A stretch of DNA of 64,000 nt from Bactrocera neohumeralis (taxonomy: Eukaryota > Arthropoda > Insecta > Diptera > Tephritidae): contig NC_065921.1 of assembly GCF_024586455.1 (NCBI RefSeq), forward strand, positions 1,302,001-1,366,000, in the 5' to 3' direction. Position numbers and translations under genes: made by a program. Shown here in pieces: positions 37,368-49,359 of this stretch (within the stretch, counting starts at the first letter, position 1; every line of letters begins with the position of its first letter). The notes under the pieces are model-generated. The model made no database searches. It had not been told where the DNA came from and was given only the letters and a program-made list of their open reading frames with translations.

Positions 37368-38709
37368 ATGAAACTGTAATAGGACTGATTTTCTTCCGCC
37401 GCGACTGTACTTCGGAGCGTGCGCGCACCGACTGGATTCTGTAGAGGGCGTATCTAGCAAACGAACGAGCGGCTGGTCAGTTATCTCCGAGCACCTGGAG
37501 AGTCAGGACAAACTATTCGCGCGACGTGTTTCTGTGAGTGGTCTAAGCCGAAAATGCAGCGTTCGTTAGAGCAGAGGTACGCGATTAAATTCTAAGCGAA
37601 ACTCAGTAATTCTGCGACAGAGACGTTTGATATGATCAAGCAGGCTTACCCAGATGTTGCTTTAGCAAGAAGTGGTGTGTTTCGGTGGCACCAGGCCTTT
37701 TTGGAGGGCCGGGAAGAAGTCGCTGATGAAGACGGTGTGAAAACGATGCTCATTGTCTTTTTTGACATCAAAGGCATCGTCCACCATGAATTTCTTCCTC
37801 CTGGACAAACCGTCAACGCCAACCATTTTACGTGGAAGTCCTCAAGAGGCTCAAACAAAGGGTCAATCGGGTCCGACAAGACATCGCAGCCGATTGAAAG
37901 TTGCACCACGACAACGCCCCGGCTCACACCGCCCTACAGGCTAGATGTGGCCTCCCGAACTTTGTTTGTTTCCTTGAATGAAGAGGTCGATGAAAGGAGA
38001 TCCAAGCACCATACACCTCGGCTCTCAGGGCTATTCCGGAGAATGCCTTCTATGACGCCTTCCATGTTTGGAAATCGCGCGGGCAGCGCTGCATCGACGC
38101 AGAAGGAGCCAACAAGGTGCAAAGTAAACAGGTTTTTTTATTCATAATGTTTTTTAGCTCGTTGGCCGGATAGCCGCCAGTATGCCGGTGCAAGCCCTTT
38201 GAATGGCCTCTACGTCTGCAACGCTTTCCTTTCATGGGCAAATACATTTTTCTGAAAAGGAAGAAGTCGCACGGTGCCATATCAGGTGAATACGGGAAGT
38301 GGTTAATGGTTAAAATGTGATTTTTGGTCAAATAATCGTCCTTCGAATGTTGGATTCTGAGCAATTTTTGGTCGTCAGTCAATTTGTGCGTAACAAACCG
38401 AGCACACACCTTTCGTAAGCCCAAATGTTCGGTCAAAATGCGATAAATCGATGTTTTGTAGACATTCAATTCCATTTTCAAGAATTTCAATGATGATTTC
38501 GGCTGATTTTTGATGAATTCTCGCACAGTTTCGATGGAATTTTCGGTGATCACGGGTTTTGATTGGCCATTTTATCATTTATGTCTTCACGACCACTTTG
38601 AAAACGTTGAAACCACTCGTACACTCTGCTACGGGATTCTTAAAGAATTGTAACGATTGGTTCAATACATTTTTTTAAATCGACGAGGGATTTATATTTT
38701 CTTTCCGAA
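37368..38709 (+). mobile_element. mariner family A copy, internally deleted and interrupted
   Basis: The left end is a degraded family A terminal repeat (GTAATAGGACTGATTTTCTT at 37377) and the right end an equally degraded one. The transposase starts near MQRSLEQRYAIKF (37553) and reads IKQAYPDVALARSGVFRWHQ and FLEGREEVADED. It then jumps straight to VKTMLIVFFDIKGIVHHEF, so about the middle third, including the first catalytic Asp, is deleted. HHDNAPAHTA survives in a shifted frame near 37905. The 3' part (SALRAIPENAF-like, CIDAEG) is split from its tail by a nested mariner fragment at about 38110-38638. Confidence 0.85.
38110..38638 (-). mobile_element. nested mariner family C fragment
   Basis: An antisense transposase fragment of a different mariner family sits inside the family A copy. 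On the minus strand it reads RSRVYEWFQRFQSGREDIND, then after a frameshift VITENSIETVREFIKNQPKS and IYRILTEHLGLRKVCARF (helix-turn-helix region). It then jumps to FPYSPDMAPCDFFLF, which holds the third catalytic motif. The middle of the catalytic domain is deleted and the N-terminus and right terminal repeat are missing. The left end (3' UTR side) stops around GTGCAAAGTAAACAGG. Confidence 0.8.
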
Positions 38710-40984
38710 TAAATGTAAGAATATGCCTTAAAATGAAAAATATCTGAATCATGCTCTTAAATATTAAATATTATTAGTAAAATACAAATGCATATTTAAA
38801 TAAATTCTTTGAACTTTAGTCGAGGTATTAAAGATGTATTCAAAATTTTATAAACTTTTTGGCAAATGTCGTTCTCTGAAACTAATAGCATACTTCCGCT
38901 AATCTCTCCAATTCCCCTACAACTTATTTAGTAATAGCCTTCAATCATTTACAGTACTTAAATCACTATTACGGATGGATCATATTATGTATGTGCGTGT
39001 GCGTGCAGTACCTGTGTGCAAACTGCGAGAAGTAATTTATTTGCTGTGAATTATAGGAATTATCTTTAAATACTAATTGGGCTTAGTCAAATATTTTCAT
39101 GTGTCGCGACAACGAGTTTCCATAACTATGTGCATACATACATATGTACATATCGGAGCACATACGCACAGGTATGTATTATTTATGTCACGTTCAATGA
39201 CTCCCAGATTACTTAATTAATTACAAAATTGGCCGGGTCAACGGCAAATGTAGCCAATTTGGCAGCAATTATGATATTCATGCAGCGTGCGCACCACACA
39301 ACAACAACAAAGAGGCCACAACAGCTAACAGACAGAGGATAATGGGATAATCACAGATATGGAACTTGCAGCACACGCACACCGTTACAAAACACACGCA
39401 CGCTCATTCACACGATAATGCGAATGCGTTTGCAAGTGTGTGTATGCGTGCGGCATATAACTTAATTTAAATGTTAATTAATTGTGACAGCCGCAGGAAT
39501 ATTAATTATCATACAGCAAGAAGAAAATACAAATACAAATTTAAGCTTTCACTTTCGCTGATAAAAAAGCTGTTCAATCCAGGGATTTCACTTCCAAGCG
39601 GGTTTTTAAAATAATTCGCAACCAGCATCTGTTTGAAAGGACTACATATAGAATGTTTTTTGCACTTTGTCTTTCCTTACTTACCAGAGTTGGCGCAATT
39701 TCTTGTTTAAAGAAAAGCATACTTTTAGGCTCTCCCCATTTTGAACTGATAAAAAGAAAAATTTAATTACCTCACAGAAGAAATTCTCCTTTAAAACTTC
39801 AAATTCTTGATGCGGCGGTTTAGCATTCTCCGTGAAATTTAATTACATTCCGAACAGTCGGTGCACAAATTACTCCCTGTGAAAGTATTAAATGAAACTC
39901 CACTAGCCTTATCACTCAGCCTCGTTAACGAAGCTTTAGCTTTAGCGGCAGCCCACGTGAGTCCAGGTGAGAGCATACAGCAAAGTCAATGTAAGGTGTT
40001 AAACAACATGCTCTTTTATATTGTAACAATGAGTGATGTATGTTTGCATACAAGTATATGTGTGTATGTTTGTGCGCAAACATGAGCAAAATATGAGCCC
40101 GAAAAATGGCCATATGTATATGAGCATACGGGCATAGATGGTGGTAAAAATATTAAGTTGCTAACGCGACGTAAGTTAGTCGTTCAATGGCATAAGCGAG
40201 CTCAGGTAAATAAAGCATATCATTGCTTGCGTTTTCGTAGAGTGAATGGTACAGCGGCATGTAGATGTTAGAGTTGTGGGCCAAAAATTTTAGGCGGATA
40301 AGAAATGTAGAGTAGAGAAGATCGTAATATTCATTTCAGAAGAAAAGCGTTTATCCTTTCAGTAAGGGTAGTTTGCGGAAACACAACAACACAACACAAC
40401 AACTTCACACTCCATTTTTTACTCGCAACACCACTCGTCAATAGATTTCAGGTGGAAACAATATCTTCTAGAGCCCTGAATGCCTAAATACCTAGTCTCA
40501 CCACCCAGTGGACTTGAAAATAAACACTTTTTTGTAATATCAAATATAAATTTAGTGTCTTCAGTGTAAATGAGTGCTTTGAATTATCTGGTTATTATAT
40601 ATTTATTCAACAGTATGCCTGTACTGTTAGCAGCCTCCCTTCGTAAAAATTTTAAGCACATGCCAGGAGTGAGACATTTCTGAAGACTATTCTTCAAAAT
40701 ACGAACGTATACGTATATTTTCGTATGGTAATGGGCGTCACATGCGAAACAAATAGAACCTCCACCAAATTCAAGGTCCCTCACGATTCTCATATACAAA
40801 ATGTGCTTAAAGACTTACGTGTTTTGGGTATACTATGTGTGCTGAAGTAAACGAAAGAATCATTATATTTATTATGTGGGAGTGTGGGTATTACGCAGGA
40901 CAATTTCAAATATTTCCAGCATTAAATTATGGCAAATAGAAAATTGGAAATTTTGAAATTGGAAGATAAGGTAGTATTGACTCG
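38710..40984. other. AT-rich non-coding stretch
   Basis: No gene recognised. Around 39190-39540 there are clustered TTAATTAATTA words and CA-rich segments that could be homeodomain-type regulatory DNA, but this is only composition. Confidence 0.45.
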
Positions 40985-41811
40985 ATTTTATCTCTTTTCG
41001 GCATTACTATATATTGCTGTCAGAAGAAGATGCTCTCTGCGTTTTGTTAAGGAACTCCACATGCCATCACCAATATATAAAGAGCATAGTTAACTGTACT
41101 AAGACAAGTTTTCACCCGAGTTTAACCTTTTCAGGCACAATCGCTCCAATTATCACTTCTATTAGGTATAGTATATAAGGGCTAAAGGCAGTATTGATCT
41201 GATATTCTATTATCAGGAAAGGATGCTCTCTGAAGTTCAATATATATCTCACCGATTGACCGATATTTTCAGTAAAATGTCAGCCATAGGTTCTGGGGTC
41301 CACATTTTCCTTATATGGAGCTTGAACGGTTTTTGCCAATTTGTGGAATAAAGATGGCATTTTCATTTTGGGTCACGGAAAGGATTTATATCTTCCACAC
41401 CAGGACAAGCCATTGTTTCAGCAATCTCTACTTCGCCGACCTGCAGTTTTTTTAAATTTAAATTTTTTTTTTATATTATTTATGTTTTGTATTCTTAGAA
41501 TATCAATAAAAAGCATGTAAAAAAATGGATAGTCAAAATAATTTTTGATTTTTTTTATCGTTTAAAAAAAAATACCCAAAAATCGGGCTTCTAAACCAGA
41601 ATACCCCCTTAAAGACAGTATTTGTGGAAAGTTTTATCCCAATAGAGAGTGGCAGTATTCCGATTACGCCCACGTATAATACCGTTCTTTCTTAATTTCT
41701 CCTAGGAATATGTGTACAAAGTTTCATGAAGATAACTCAAGTTGCATCTTGCAGGCAGACTGACGGACGGGCAGACATTCAACCGAATTTTAACTCGTTT
41801 CGTCATTTATA
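40985..41811. repeat. diverged dispersed repeat, family unassigned
   Basis: The segment near 41680-41800 has the pattern GTACAAAGTTTCATGAAGAT, then CTCAAGTTGCATCTTGCAGG, then CTGACGGACGGGCAGACATT. Similar strings are common in dispersed transposon 3' regions of flies. The upstream part (CCGATATTTTCAGTAAAATG near 41261) fits the same kind of element. It has no open frame. Family B mariner begins directly at its right edge, suggesting insertion into or beside it. Confidence 0.4.
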
Positions 41812-42544
41812 TTGGGTAGTCGAAAAAGTATTTTTGTATTTCTAATCAAAATTCTATTTCCTTTTTTTTATTTATAATGAACTTTAATGAACCAAATATG
41901 TACCGTTTTGGTCGATTCCTTTTTGCCATTTTTCCGCAAGAGACATTATTCCATCAATGCAAAACTTTTCTGATTTCTCGGCGAAAAACTGCGACAAATA
42001 ATTTTCACAGGCTTCTCTGGAAGCCAACTTCACTCTATTAAGGGAGTTCTGCATTGACCGAAACAAATGGTAGTCCGATGGTGCAATGAGCTATATGGTG
42101 GATGTCTCAAAACTTCCCAGCCTAGCTCCCTCAGTTTTAACCGAGTCATCAAAGATGTTAAGACAGACAGAAGGCAATGCCCTTTCTGTTGATCAGTTCT
42201 GGCCGTTTATTTTCGATTGCTTGCTTCAGTCTCAGCAACTCATAGTAGATGATTCCTTTCCAATCCCACCAAACACTGAACATTCCACAACGAAAGCGAG
42301 CGAACCATTCTTTCCTTTTTTATACAAAAATTTCAAAATATAACGCATTTCTTCATTATTTTCACTCATGTAACTGTAACTTTTTTTCAACTTCACCGAA
42401 CTAAATTTTTCCTTGTTAAATGAAGTCTAAAATCTCACCTTTCCAACACTACATGGTATGATACAATGTGATTGGTAGCACTGGAGATATACGACTGCAA
42501 CGACCTCTACAGACAAAATACGAAAAGACTTTTTCGACTACCAA
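41812..42544 (-). mobile_element. mariner family B, internally deleted copy with intact ends
   Basis: Inverted ends TTGGGTAGTCGAAAAAGTAT (41812) and its partner ending TCGACTACCAA (42544) are each flanked by TA, the mariner target duplication. On the minus strand the transposase retains VWWDWKGIIYYELL (near 42275-42230), GWEVLRHPPYS, then IAPSDYHLFRSMQNSL and REACENYLSQFF, to the C-terminal QNGTYLVH. The N-terminal DNA-binding region is deleted. Where PYSPDLAPSD is expected, a small deletion removes the catalytic Asp and shifts the frame. The motifs resemble the mellifera-type mariners, which is my inference. Confidence 0.85.
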
Positions 42545-42546
42545 TA

Positions 42547-44570
42547 TTTACATAACACAAACTAAGAGAAGAAGTGGTCGAAATTTGTAAGCAAAGGTTA
42601 GCCAATTTTCATAGCTTGGCGGCAAGTAAGCGCAGTTTTATTCTGTTTAGAACAGATCTCCAGTCCTACAAAGTTTATGGAATGTTTTATTAATTTTATG
42701 GTTCTATAAGATTTCATTTTCACAGCATGAAAGTTGGATGATTTATTCTCAATGGCCTAATGAAAAGACTAAAGAACTCCTTACTAATATTACATGAGAG
42801 GATTTATGCTAGCTAATCGAGGCTACATAAAGTATGTTACCTCACTAATCTAAAGCAAAGAATTTTTTTCTAATCGGAACTCAACAATGTTCCACTACCT
42901 TTCCCAACTGCGTACTAAAGTTACGTACTTATGTATATGCATATATTTGTATAAAATGTCATTGAAGTGAAGTTAAGGTGGCAGGACACAGCAGGAGCAA
43001 CTTTGATTTATGAGGAAACAAACAAACAGCCGTTCAGAAGGCATCGAATAACGACAGAAGAAGTATAAATCAGTTGTACAAAAGAAAATCCGATAAAAGC
43101 AGAATGAGCTTCTTGAGGGAGGAAAGACATGTTGAACTCGCATTCGGCAAGACAACAGAGGCGTGTGCCATATCGATTTGATAACTACATAAAAGCACCA
43201 TATAGGAAAGTATGAATGATTGTGTCAAATCAAATAAAAAGTGTGCAACGATTTGTAAACACAAGCTGCGACTCTTGACCGAAAGAACCGAACTCCTTAA
43301 GGATTTATGGCTGAAACTGGCATGCCTGACACCGCTCGAAGATATTAAACCTTTTCATTACATCTGTTCGAGCAAAACTTCAGCCGAATGTTGAAACTTT
43401 TGATATTTACCAATGATATGACACGAAGTTGTCCTAAGCAAATATTGATGGATTAATGGCCAAATTGAGTGTAAGCAAAGGTGATGCCAGAGGGGTAAAT
43501 ATTGAAGTGTGTTGTAGTAATTGTATTTCGATTATTTGGGGGGTGTTATGGAGTGCACGTTTACTACACGCAATATACTTGGCTCGTACTCGACTCATAA
43601 CGGAGGCGTTTTCTGCATATTCTCTTCTGCGTGAACTGGGGATCCAAAGATCACTATAAAAATAATTCCAAATGTAAGCCACCGGGTGTTGCGATATATG
43701 TGTGTGTAAACAGAAAATGATTCAATTCCTTACAGCTCACAATATTCACATGTACAAACGCACTTACGAGCGTGGCAGAGCACATTTGCAACACCACTGT
43801 TTGGCATGTGGCGATAAGCAGACTTTGCTCTCTACTTCTGCTTCGCTTAGATACCCTTCACCACAATGTGTTGACCAATTGACCAGTATTCTCGTACTGT
43901 TTGTTTTGCTTTCTTCCTTCGGTTGTCACACTCCAATAATTCTATTTGCTCAGTACACTTCTGCCGCTCTCGGCCCTGTTATCCCCGTTAAATGGCAAAT
44001 TCTATTAATATCACTGTCGTCCACTCATTGTTTGGTAGTTTGTCGGTTTACATGAATTGCTACTTCGGACATGCACGAGCACATGACGTCAGCAAGATTT
44101 TACATGCCGACTTCTTTTTCTTTTTGGCATATTCCTGTCTGTTAACATAATCATTTCTTCATTTCTCATCTCCTACCGCCAACAATGAAAAGCATAAACG
44201 TTTTTTTCATCAGAAGTGTCAGGTTCAAGTGTTTTTCATCAATATGGTTCATAAGTAGTAGTTGTGTTTCATCTTGCTGAATCTTCCGCTAAAAGAATCT
44301 TCATTGGTGAACATTCCCGAAGATCTTATCGCGTAGACTGTGAAACTTTGCTCATCAGAAACCTAAAGAAATAAGTGCTTTAAAAACGATTAGGGATAAT
44401 ATACTTTAATAACTTTGACGAAATTCAATAAAAAGTATTCCGCATGCCTGACAACTTTTGAAACCTACCGAGGACCGACACTTTTTCACTATTTAGCTTC
44501 ACTCAAAAGGTCAACGTAGTCAGCAACAAACTTCTTACCAAATGGACGCTGCGGGGAACTTCATAGTATA
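42547..44570. other. non-coding stretch
   Basis: No gene recognised. The 117-codon plus frame at 43702-44055 has a C/H/T-rich start and hydrophobic tail but no domain I can name. Confidence 0.45.
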
Positions 44571-45053
44571 AAAGGGTTTTCCGGAAAGTAATATGACTGA
44601 GTCGAATACAAAAAATTTATTGAACCAATCGTTACAATTCTGCTACTTCTGCGTCGATGCAGCGCTACCATCGCGATCACGGAAGCATTCTCCGGAATAG
44701 CTTTGAGAGCCGAGGTGCATGCTGCTTGGATCCCCTCTATCGTCTCAAAATGCTTGCTTTTCATCGGCCTTTTCTGCTAAACAAACAAAAAAATTCGAGG
44801 GCCACATCTGAGCTGTACGGCGGCTGCGGAAGCGTTGGTATGTCGGCCTTGGTTAAGTAGCTGTTCACAAGAAAGGCGCTGCATTTGCGGCTTACACTAC
44901 TCACAGAAAGACGTCGTGTGAAAATATTTGTCCAGACTCTCCAGGTCCTCGGAGACAACTGACCAGCCGCTCGTTCATTAGCTAGGAATGCTCTCTACCG
45001 AATCCAGTCGCGGCGGAAGAAAATCCGTCCTATTACTTTCTAGACAAACCCTG
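44571..45053 (-). mobile_element. mariner family A, internally deleted copy with TA duplication
   Basis: A 483-bp copy in antisense. It starts AAAGGGTTTTCCGGAAAGTA after TA and ends GACAAACCCTG followed by TA (45054-45055). Read on the minus strand it keeps the whole 5' leader shared with the 37.4 kb copy. It then jumps to KADIPTLPQPPYSSDVALEF and SKHFETIEGIQAACTSALKA. Nearly all of the DNA-binding and first catalytic regions are missing. Of the four family A copies this has the best ends. Confidence 0.88.
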
Positions 45054-45055
45054 TA

Positions 45056-48000
45056 GATATCCTGGAGACACGCTAATGTAGCCAAGGCATTTCTGAACCC
45101 ACTCAAACTGCTAGGTCCAATTTTAACAGTCGCCAATACAAAAATCCGTGTCCGCATTGATGAGCTGTGTTTGATCATGCTCAAACTAATCCGTTAAAAT
45201 TGATTTGTTGAACGCAAGGCATGCTTTTGAAGTGCAAATATATAGAAGACCGAAATTGTGTTTGCTTTACTGCAAATCCAGTATATAAATATTTAACAAA
45301 CAATTATTGACTAAAAGTTATTTTTGCTTGGCATTTATTTTCGTCTCTCTTCTTGTTGCTATTATTATGAAGCTCTGCATGAAATGTAAGAATATGCGAA
45401 TCTGCCACAATACCACAGCCCCATCATCCCCAGAAGTGCTTAAATAAATCTGATGCTCATTAATCGCCAATACCAGCAATTATGACTACCGGCCCTAAAG
45501 ACAGCCCCCATCAGTGAGTTCCTCCGCCAGTCTGCAATATAACATTACAATGGCCGATCCAGTGGATGGTGGTCAGTGGATAACCATAAGTGGCGGCAAT
45601 AATTTTGATGGCTCTGCTTAATGATCCAACGCTTGAACGCCACTCAAAGCCAATATTTGCCATGTTTAAGACTTCGGAGGCGGCTATAAGTTGACCGGCC
45701 GGCGTTTCGTTACACTTCATCAATGACTCAATGTTGAAGTGGTTCGGTTGTTTGTTGAGCAATAAAAATGGGTGGCACAAGGAAATTATTAATTATTGGC
45801 TTAATCCTGTTTACCGAAGACTAATTGTGAGTGCTAATAATTTTCTGGAAGGCAGGTTAACACATACATATAAATTAACAGGACAACATTAGTATGGATC
45901 AACTACCAAAAAGTTCAGGCAAGCGTTTCTAAGACGTTGTTGAAGTGAGATCTCAAGCCAATGAGCATAAGAGCCAAACATTGTCTGCGCTACTCTTTTC
46001 TGGCTGGAAGATAAAACTATTCTCAGGAATTGTCTGAGGCACCCACGAGCATTCCAACCAAAATAGGTTGTTCTACTATGATGTTTTTTGTAATTTATAT
46101 AATTTTAGCCTTTTTTTCAACATTTGTGTTAAGCTTTTCAAACTTCCTACTGGGTTCCACTGAAAAGTGGAAGGTTTTGATGATTCTTTCGCCGGAACGT
46201 TGGTGGGCAAGCAGCAGCTATTGGGCGTAATTATAAATACACATCCAATAAAGATTCAGAAACAGCTTATTAGCCGCAATTACTGTTGCAGCAATATTAA
46301 TAATAACGGATCGCAGGAGAAACTTTTGCCATCGCCATGGCGATTCGTCGGTGACACTTGGAAGAAGATATGGCAAAATAATTGCTTAGCAATGATATGA
46401 AACATGTTGCCCATGGAGTTAAGTTCTTAGAACAAGCAGCACACAGGCGGAGCGACAGGCAACGCGGGGTGGCTCAGTAAGTTCTGTATTTAAAAACAAT
46501 ATTTTGCATATATGTATGTATATGTATATATACATATATGAATGTGTGTACAGATAAATGACCTAGAGAACTGCTTTTTATTGTAGTACCTCTGAAGAAG
46601 TTCAAATAAAATAATTATAAAATAATTGCTGCACTTCAGGATGAAGCAGTTACCGTATTGTTGTTGTTAGATTATAAATATGTAGATTAATAATTCTGCT
46701 TGAAGCCAATAAGGAAATTATTCAGAAGGCATTTGCAATTACTTAATATTATATAAGCGTTTTGTAGCAGTAAGTCCCAAATTATTCATTTCTAATCGGA
46801 TGATTCCAAATGCAAATGTGCTAAGCTAAATTAGCCCCGTTAAATGGAATTTGTGTGAAGATTGAGCAAGATGAGCCCATCAGCTGCCATATGTACATAT
46901 ATTTTTACCATAAAAAATCATTGAAAATATAGCCATATTGTTGCTGTTTGCAGCAGCTTTTGAAAGAATAAAGCAAATATGAACTTGATGAACTGTGCTT
47001 ACAAATACCCACCTTTGTGTGGCTGCACATACGAACAGTTTGCCTCGCACGTTATGTACGTGAGCCGCAGGATGCGTGGCACAATGAAATCAAAGCAATG
47101 GCGAATAAAACAATAGCAATAACGTAAGAGCTGAAACACTGACATCACTGCCAAGTGCCAAACAACGGTATTTACGCACTTGAATTCAAAACTGAAGAAG
47201 GGTTATACACGAACAGATTGCCACCAACAGACGCCACTTGCTGCTGCTTCAAAGCAAGCGGCACACGTCCGACCGTGTGTGTGTGCGCTTGTAGCTTTGC
47301 TTGGCTGCTCTCCACGTCAGTTCCAATTTATGCGCTTGTTTATCAGCGAGCTCCAATAAAACCGTTATTCTGCCAGGTAAATCTCCTTATCTCAATCATA
47401 ACGCAAGCTCCCCCGCCCCCGCTCACGTTGTGTGCATAACTGTGCATGTGCTCACATACACACCGACAATTATTTTATGTATGTGTGTGTGTGGCCACTG
47501 ACGTCTGCGTTGGCAGGCAGCCATTCAACAAGCAGCCAACCGAGCCTGCTACCAGACGAGCAGTTACCTGGCAATTTCAATTAAAATTCGACATTGAAAC
47601 CAATGAACTGTCTGATTGTCTGCGGCTGGTAGACGCACATACTAGCGGCTAGCGTAGAGTAGATGGGTGTTGGGATCTCAACGAGGCTTGCATACAGCCA
47701 GCCACTCGTGGTTACACGGAATGGTGAGTTGACAGCCTGCTGCCAAAATATCGATTACGAAAGTGAGAAGGACTTTAAGTTTATCGAAGGAGTTGTTATT
47801 TTTGAGTGAATATTTCATAAACGCAAGAAAGTTTCTGGGTTACCTAGGCGCGGATTGCGGTGTTTTTGGGGCAGGTATGCTTAAAATATTGAGTAGTTTG
47901 AATTTTTTTTCCTTTCTTTTAGTTTTTCAGCTAAAAAACTGCCTATCTGTTACTGATCCCCAACATAAGAATCGCGTCTTTCTTTCTTGGTAATGCCTTG

Positions 48001-49199
48001 GCAAAACTGGTTCTTTGAATAAGAGGAGACCTTGGTTGCTTTTATTCATAGAATCTGTTTTTTTTATCACTGCGTCTACTATTTGGGAGAGCTACTGTAA
48101 TTCCTACTAGAGTCTACATTGTGCACATACACTTGTTATCTCTTAAGCCGTTTTTTAAAAGCAATTTTTGTGCGCGTTCTTTTCGTCTCTACAAAAGAAG
48201 CGGAATTCCACATTTCCGTTATGAGTAAATATTTCCGAGAGGGATTGGAAATATTTTTTTCCCTGTCATCTAAAGGAGAAGAAGACAACTTAGCTCTTTT
48301 TGTATTCATCAATTATGAATACCGTTGCTTCTATTAATGAAAAAAATTATTATAACATCTAATTATTTGAAGAGTATTGATAAATACAGAATTTTACCAG
48401 CCATAACTCCTGAAAGGAGCTGGCGAGATATAAGCGAATTATTTGTGTTTTTAAACAATAGTACTTAATAAACGTCAACATTGTGTTTTAAACCGATGAG
48501 CTACAAACAAACTCTAAACTCGCAAAATTATACTACAATGTGCTCATTATTCATTCCACGAAAAAAAATAACAAAAAAGCATGCAACAAAAACAATAACA
48601 ATGATGTCGCACCAGCGCACGCATCAAACGAAATGTGAAACAATGGAGTGAACAAATAAGCAGAAAGAGCGTGGCGCGCCTAATAACAGGCAACAACAAA
48701 GGAATTATCAGGCGTCAGCCGATGAAACGCTCGGCGGCAGCGAGGGCTGCTTATGCAAATTTATTAGAGCTCGCATTTCACCTACAACAACAACAACGGC
48801 TCGGTTAACAACAAGGAGACGGCAGCATTCACATGATTTGCAGATCCAGCGGAGGGCCACAAGAGAAGGAGAACGCCCCATAAACAACCGGGAACGCGAA
48901 ACTTAAACGCAGACAACGTTTAGATAATATAATCCTAAAATGGTTTAAATGCAATGCATAAGCTTGCAAAGGGAAAGTTAACACGATGATGGTGGCGCAA
49001 ATGTTCTGGCGAAGCAACAATTATATTTGATATAAATTCAGGGGAAGATGTGCAATATGATATTGAACATGTGATAATTTTATCCTCGGATCCACTATTA
49101 TTGGTCTGCTATATAGTTATCATATTCCGAAAATAAAGCTTTTATCATTTACTTATTCCTTTCTTAGATTTAGTTTAAAGTTTCCGTAATCAATTAAAC
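45056..49199. other. non-coding stretch
   Basis: No gene recognised. The minus frame at 45511-45780 (89 aa) looks somewhat protein-like (SEVLNMANIGFEWRSSVGSL), but I know no family for it. GC-richer patches at 47150-47750 and 48570-48900 resemble leader or regulatory DNA. Confidence 0.45.
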
Positions 49200-49357
49200 T
49201 TCCAATTCTATAGAAGGGGAATTTTTAGTTTGAAGTTTATCAAAATCAACAAAGAAAAATTTCCCTCCACAACATGGTATACTATTTTTTTTCCAATTTT
49301 ATAGAAGAAGAATTTTCAGTTTGAAGTTGATCAAAATCAACAAAAAAATATTCTTCA
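49200..49357. repeat. direct repeat, 91-bp period
   Basis: Two diverged copies start at 49200 and 49291. Each has TTCCAATT-TATAGAAG, then AGTTTGAAGTT-ATCAAAATC and AACAAA. The first ends near 49267 and an unrelated 20-odd-base spacer precedes the second. Confidence 0.85.
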
Positions 49358-49359
49358 CT

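Noticed and set aside
45511..45780. 89-codon minus frame with somewhat protein-like sequence
   Set aside because: No family recognised, no splice signals that fit clearly, and no neighbouring exon; left as unexplained.
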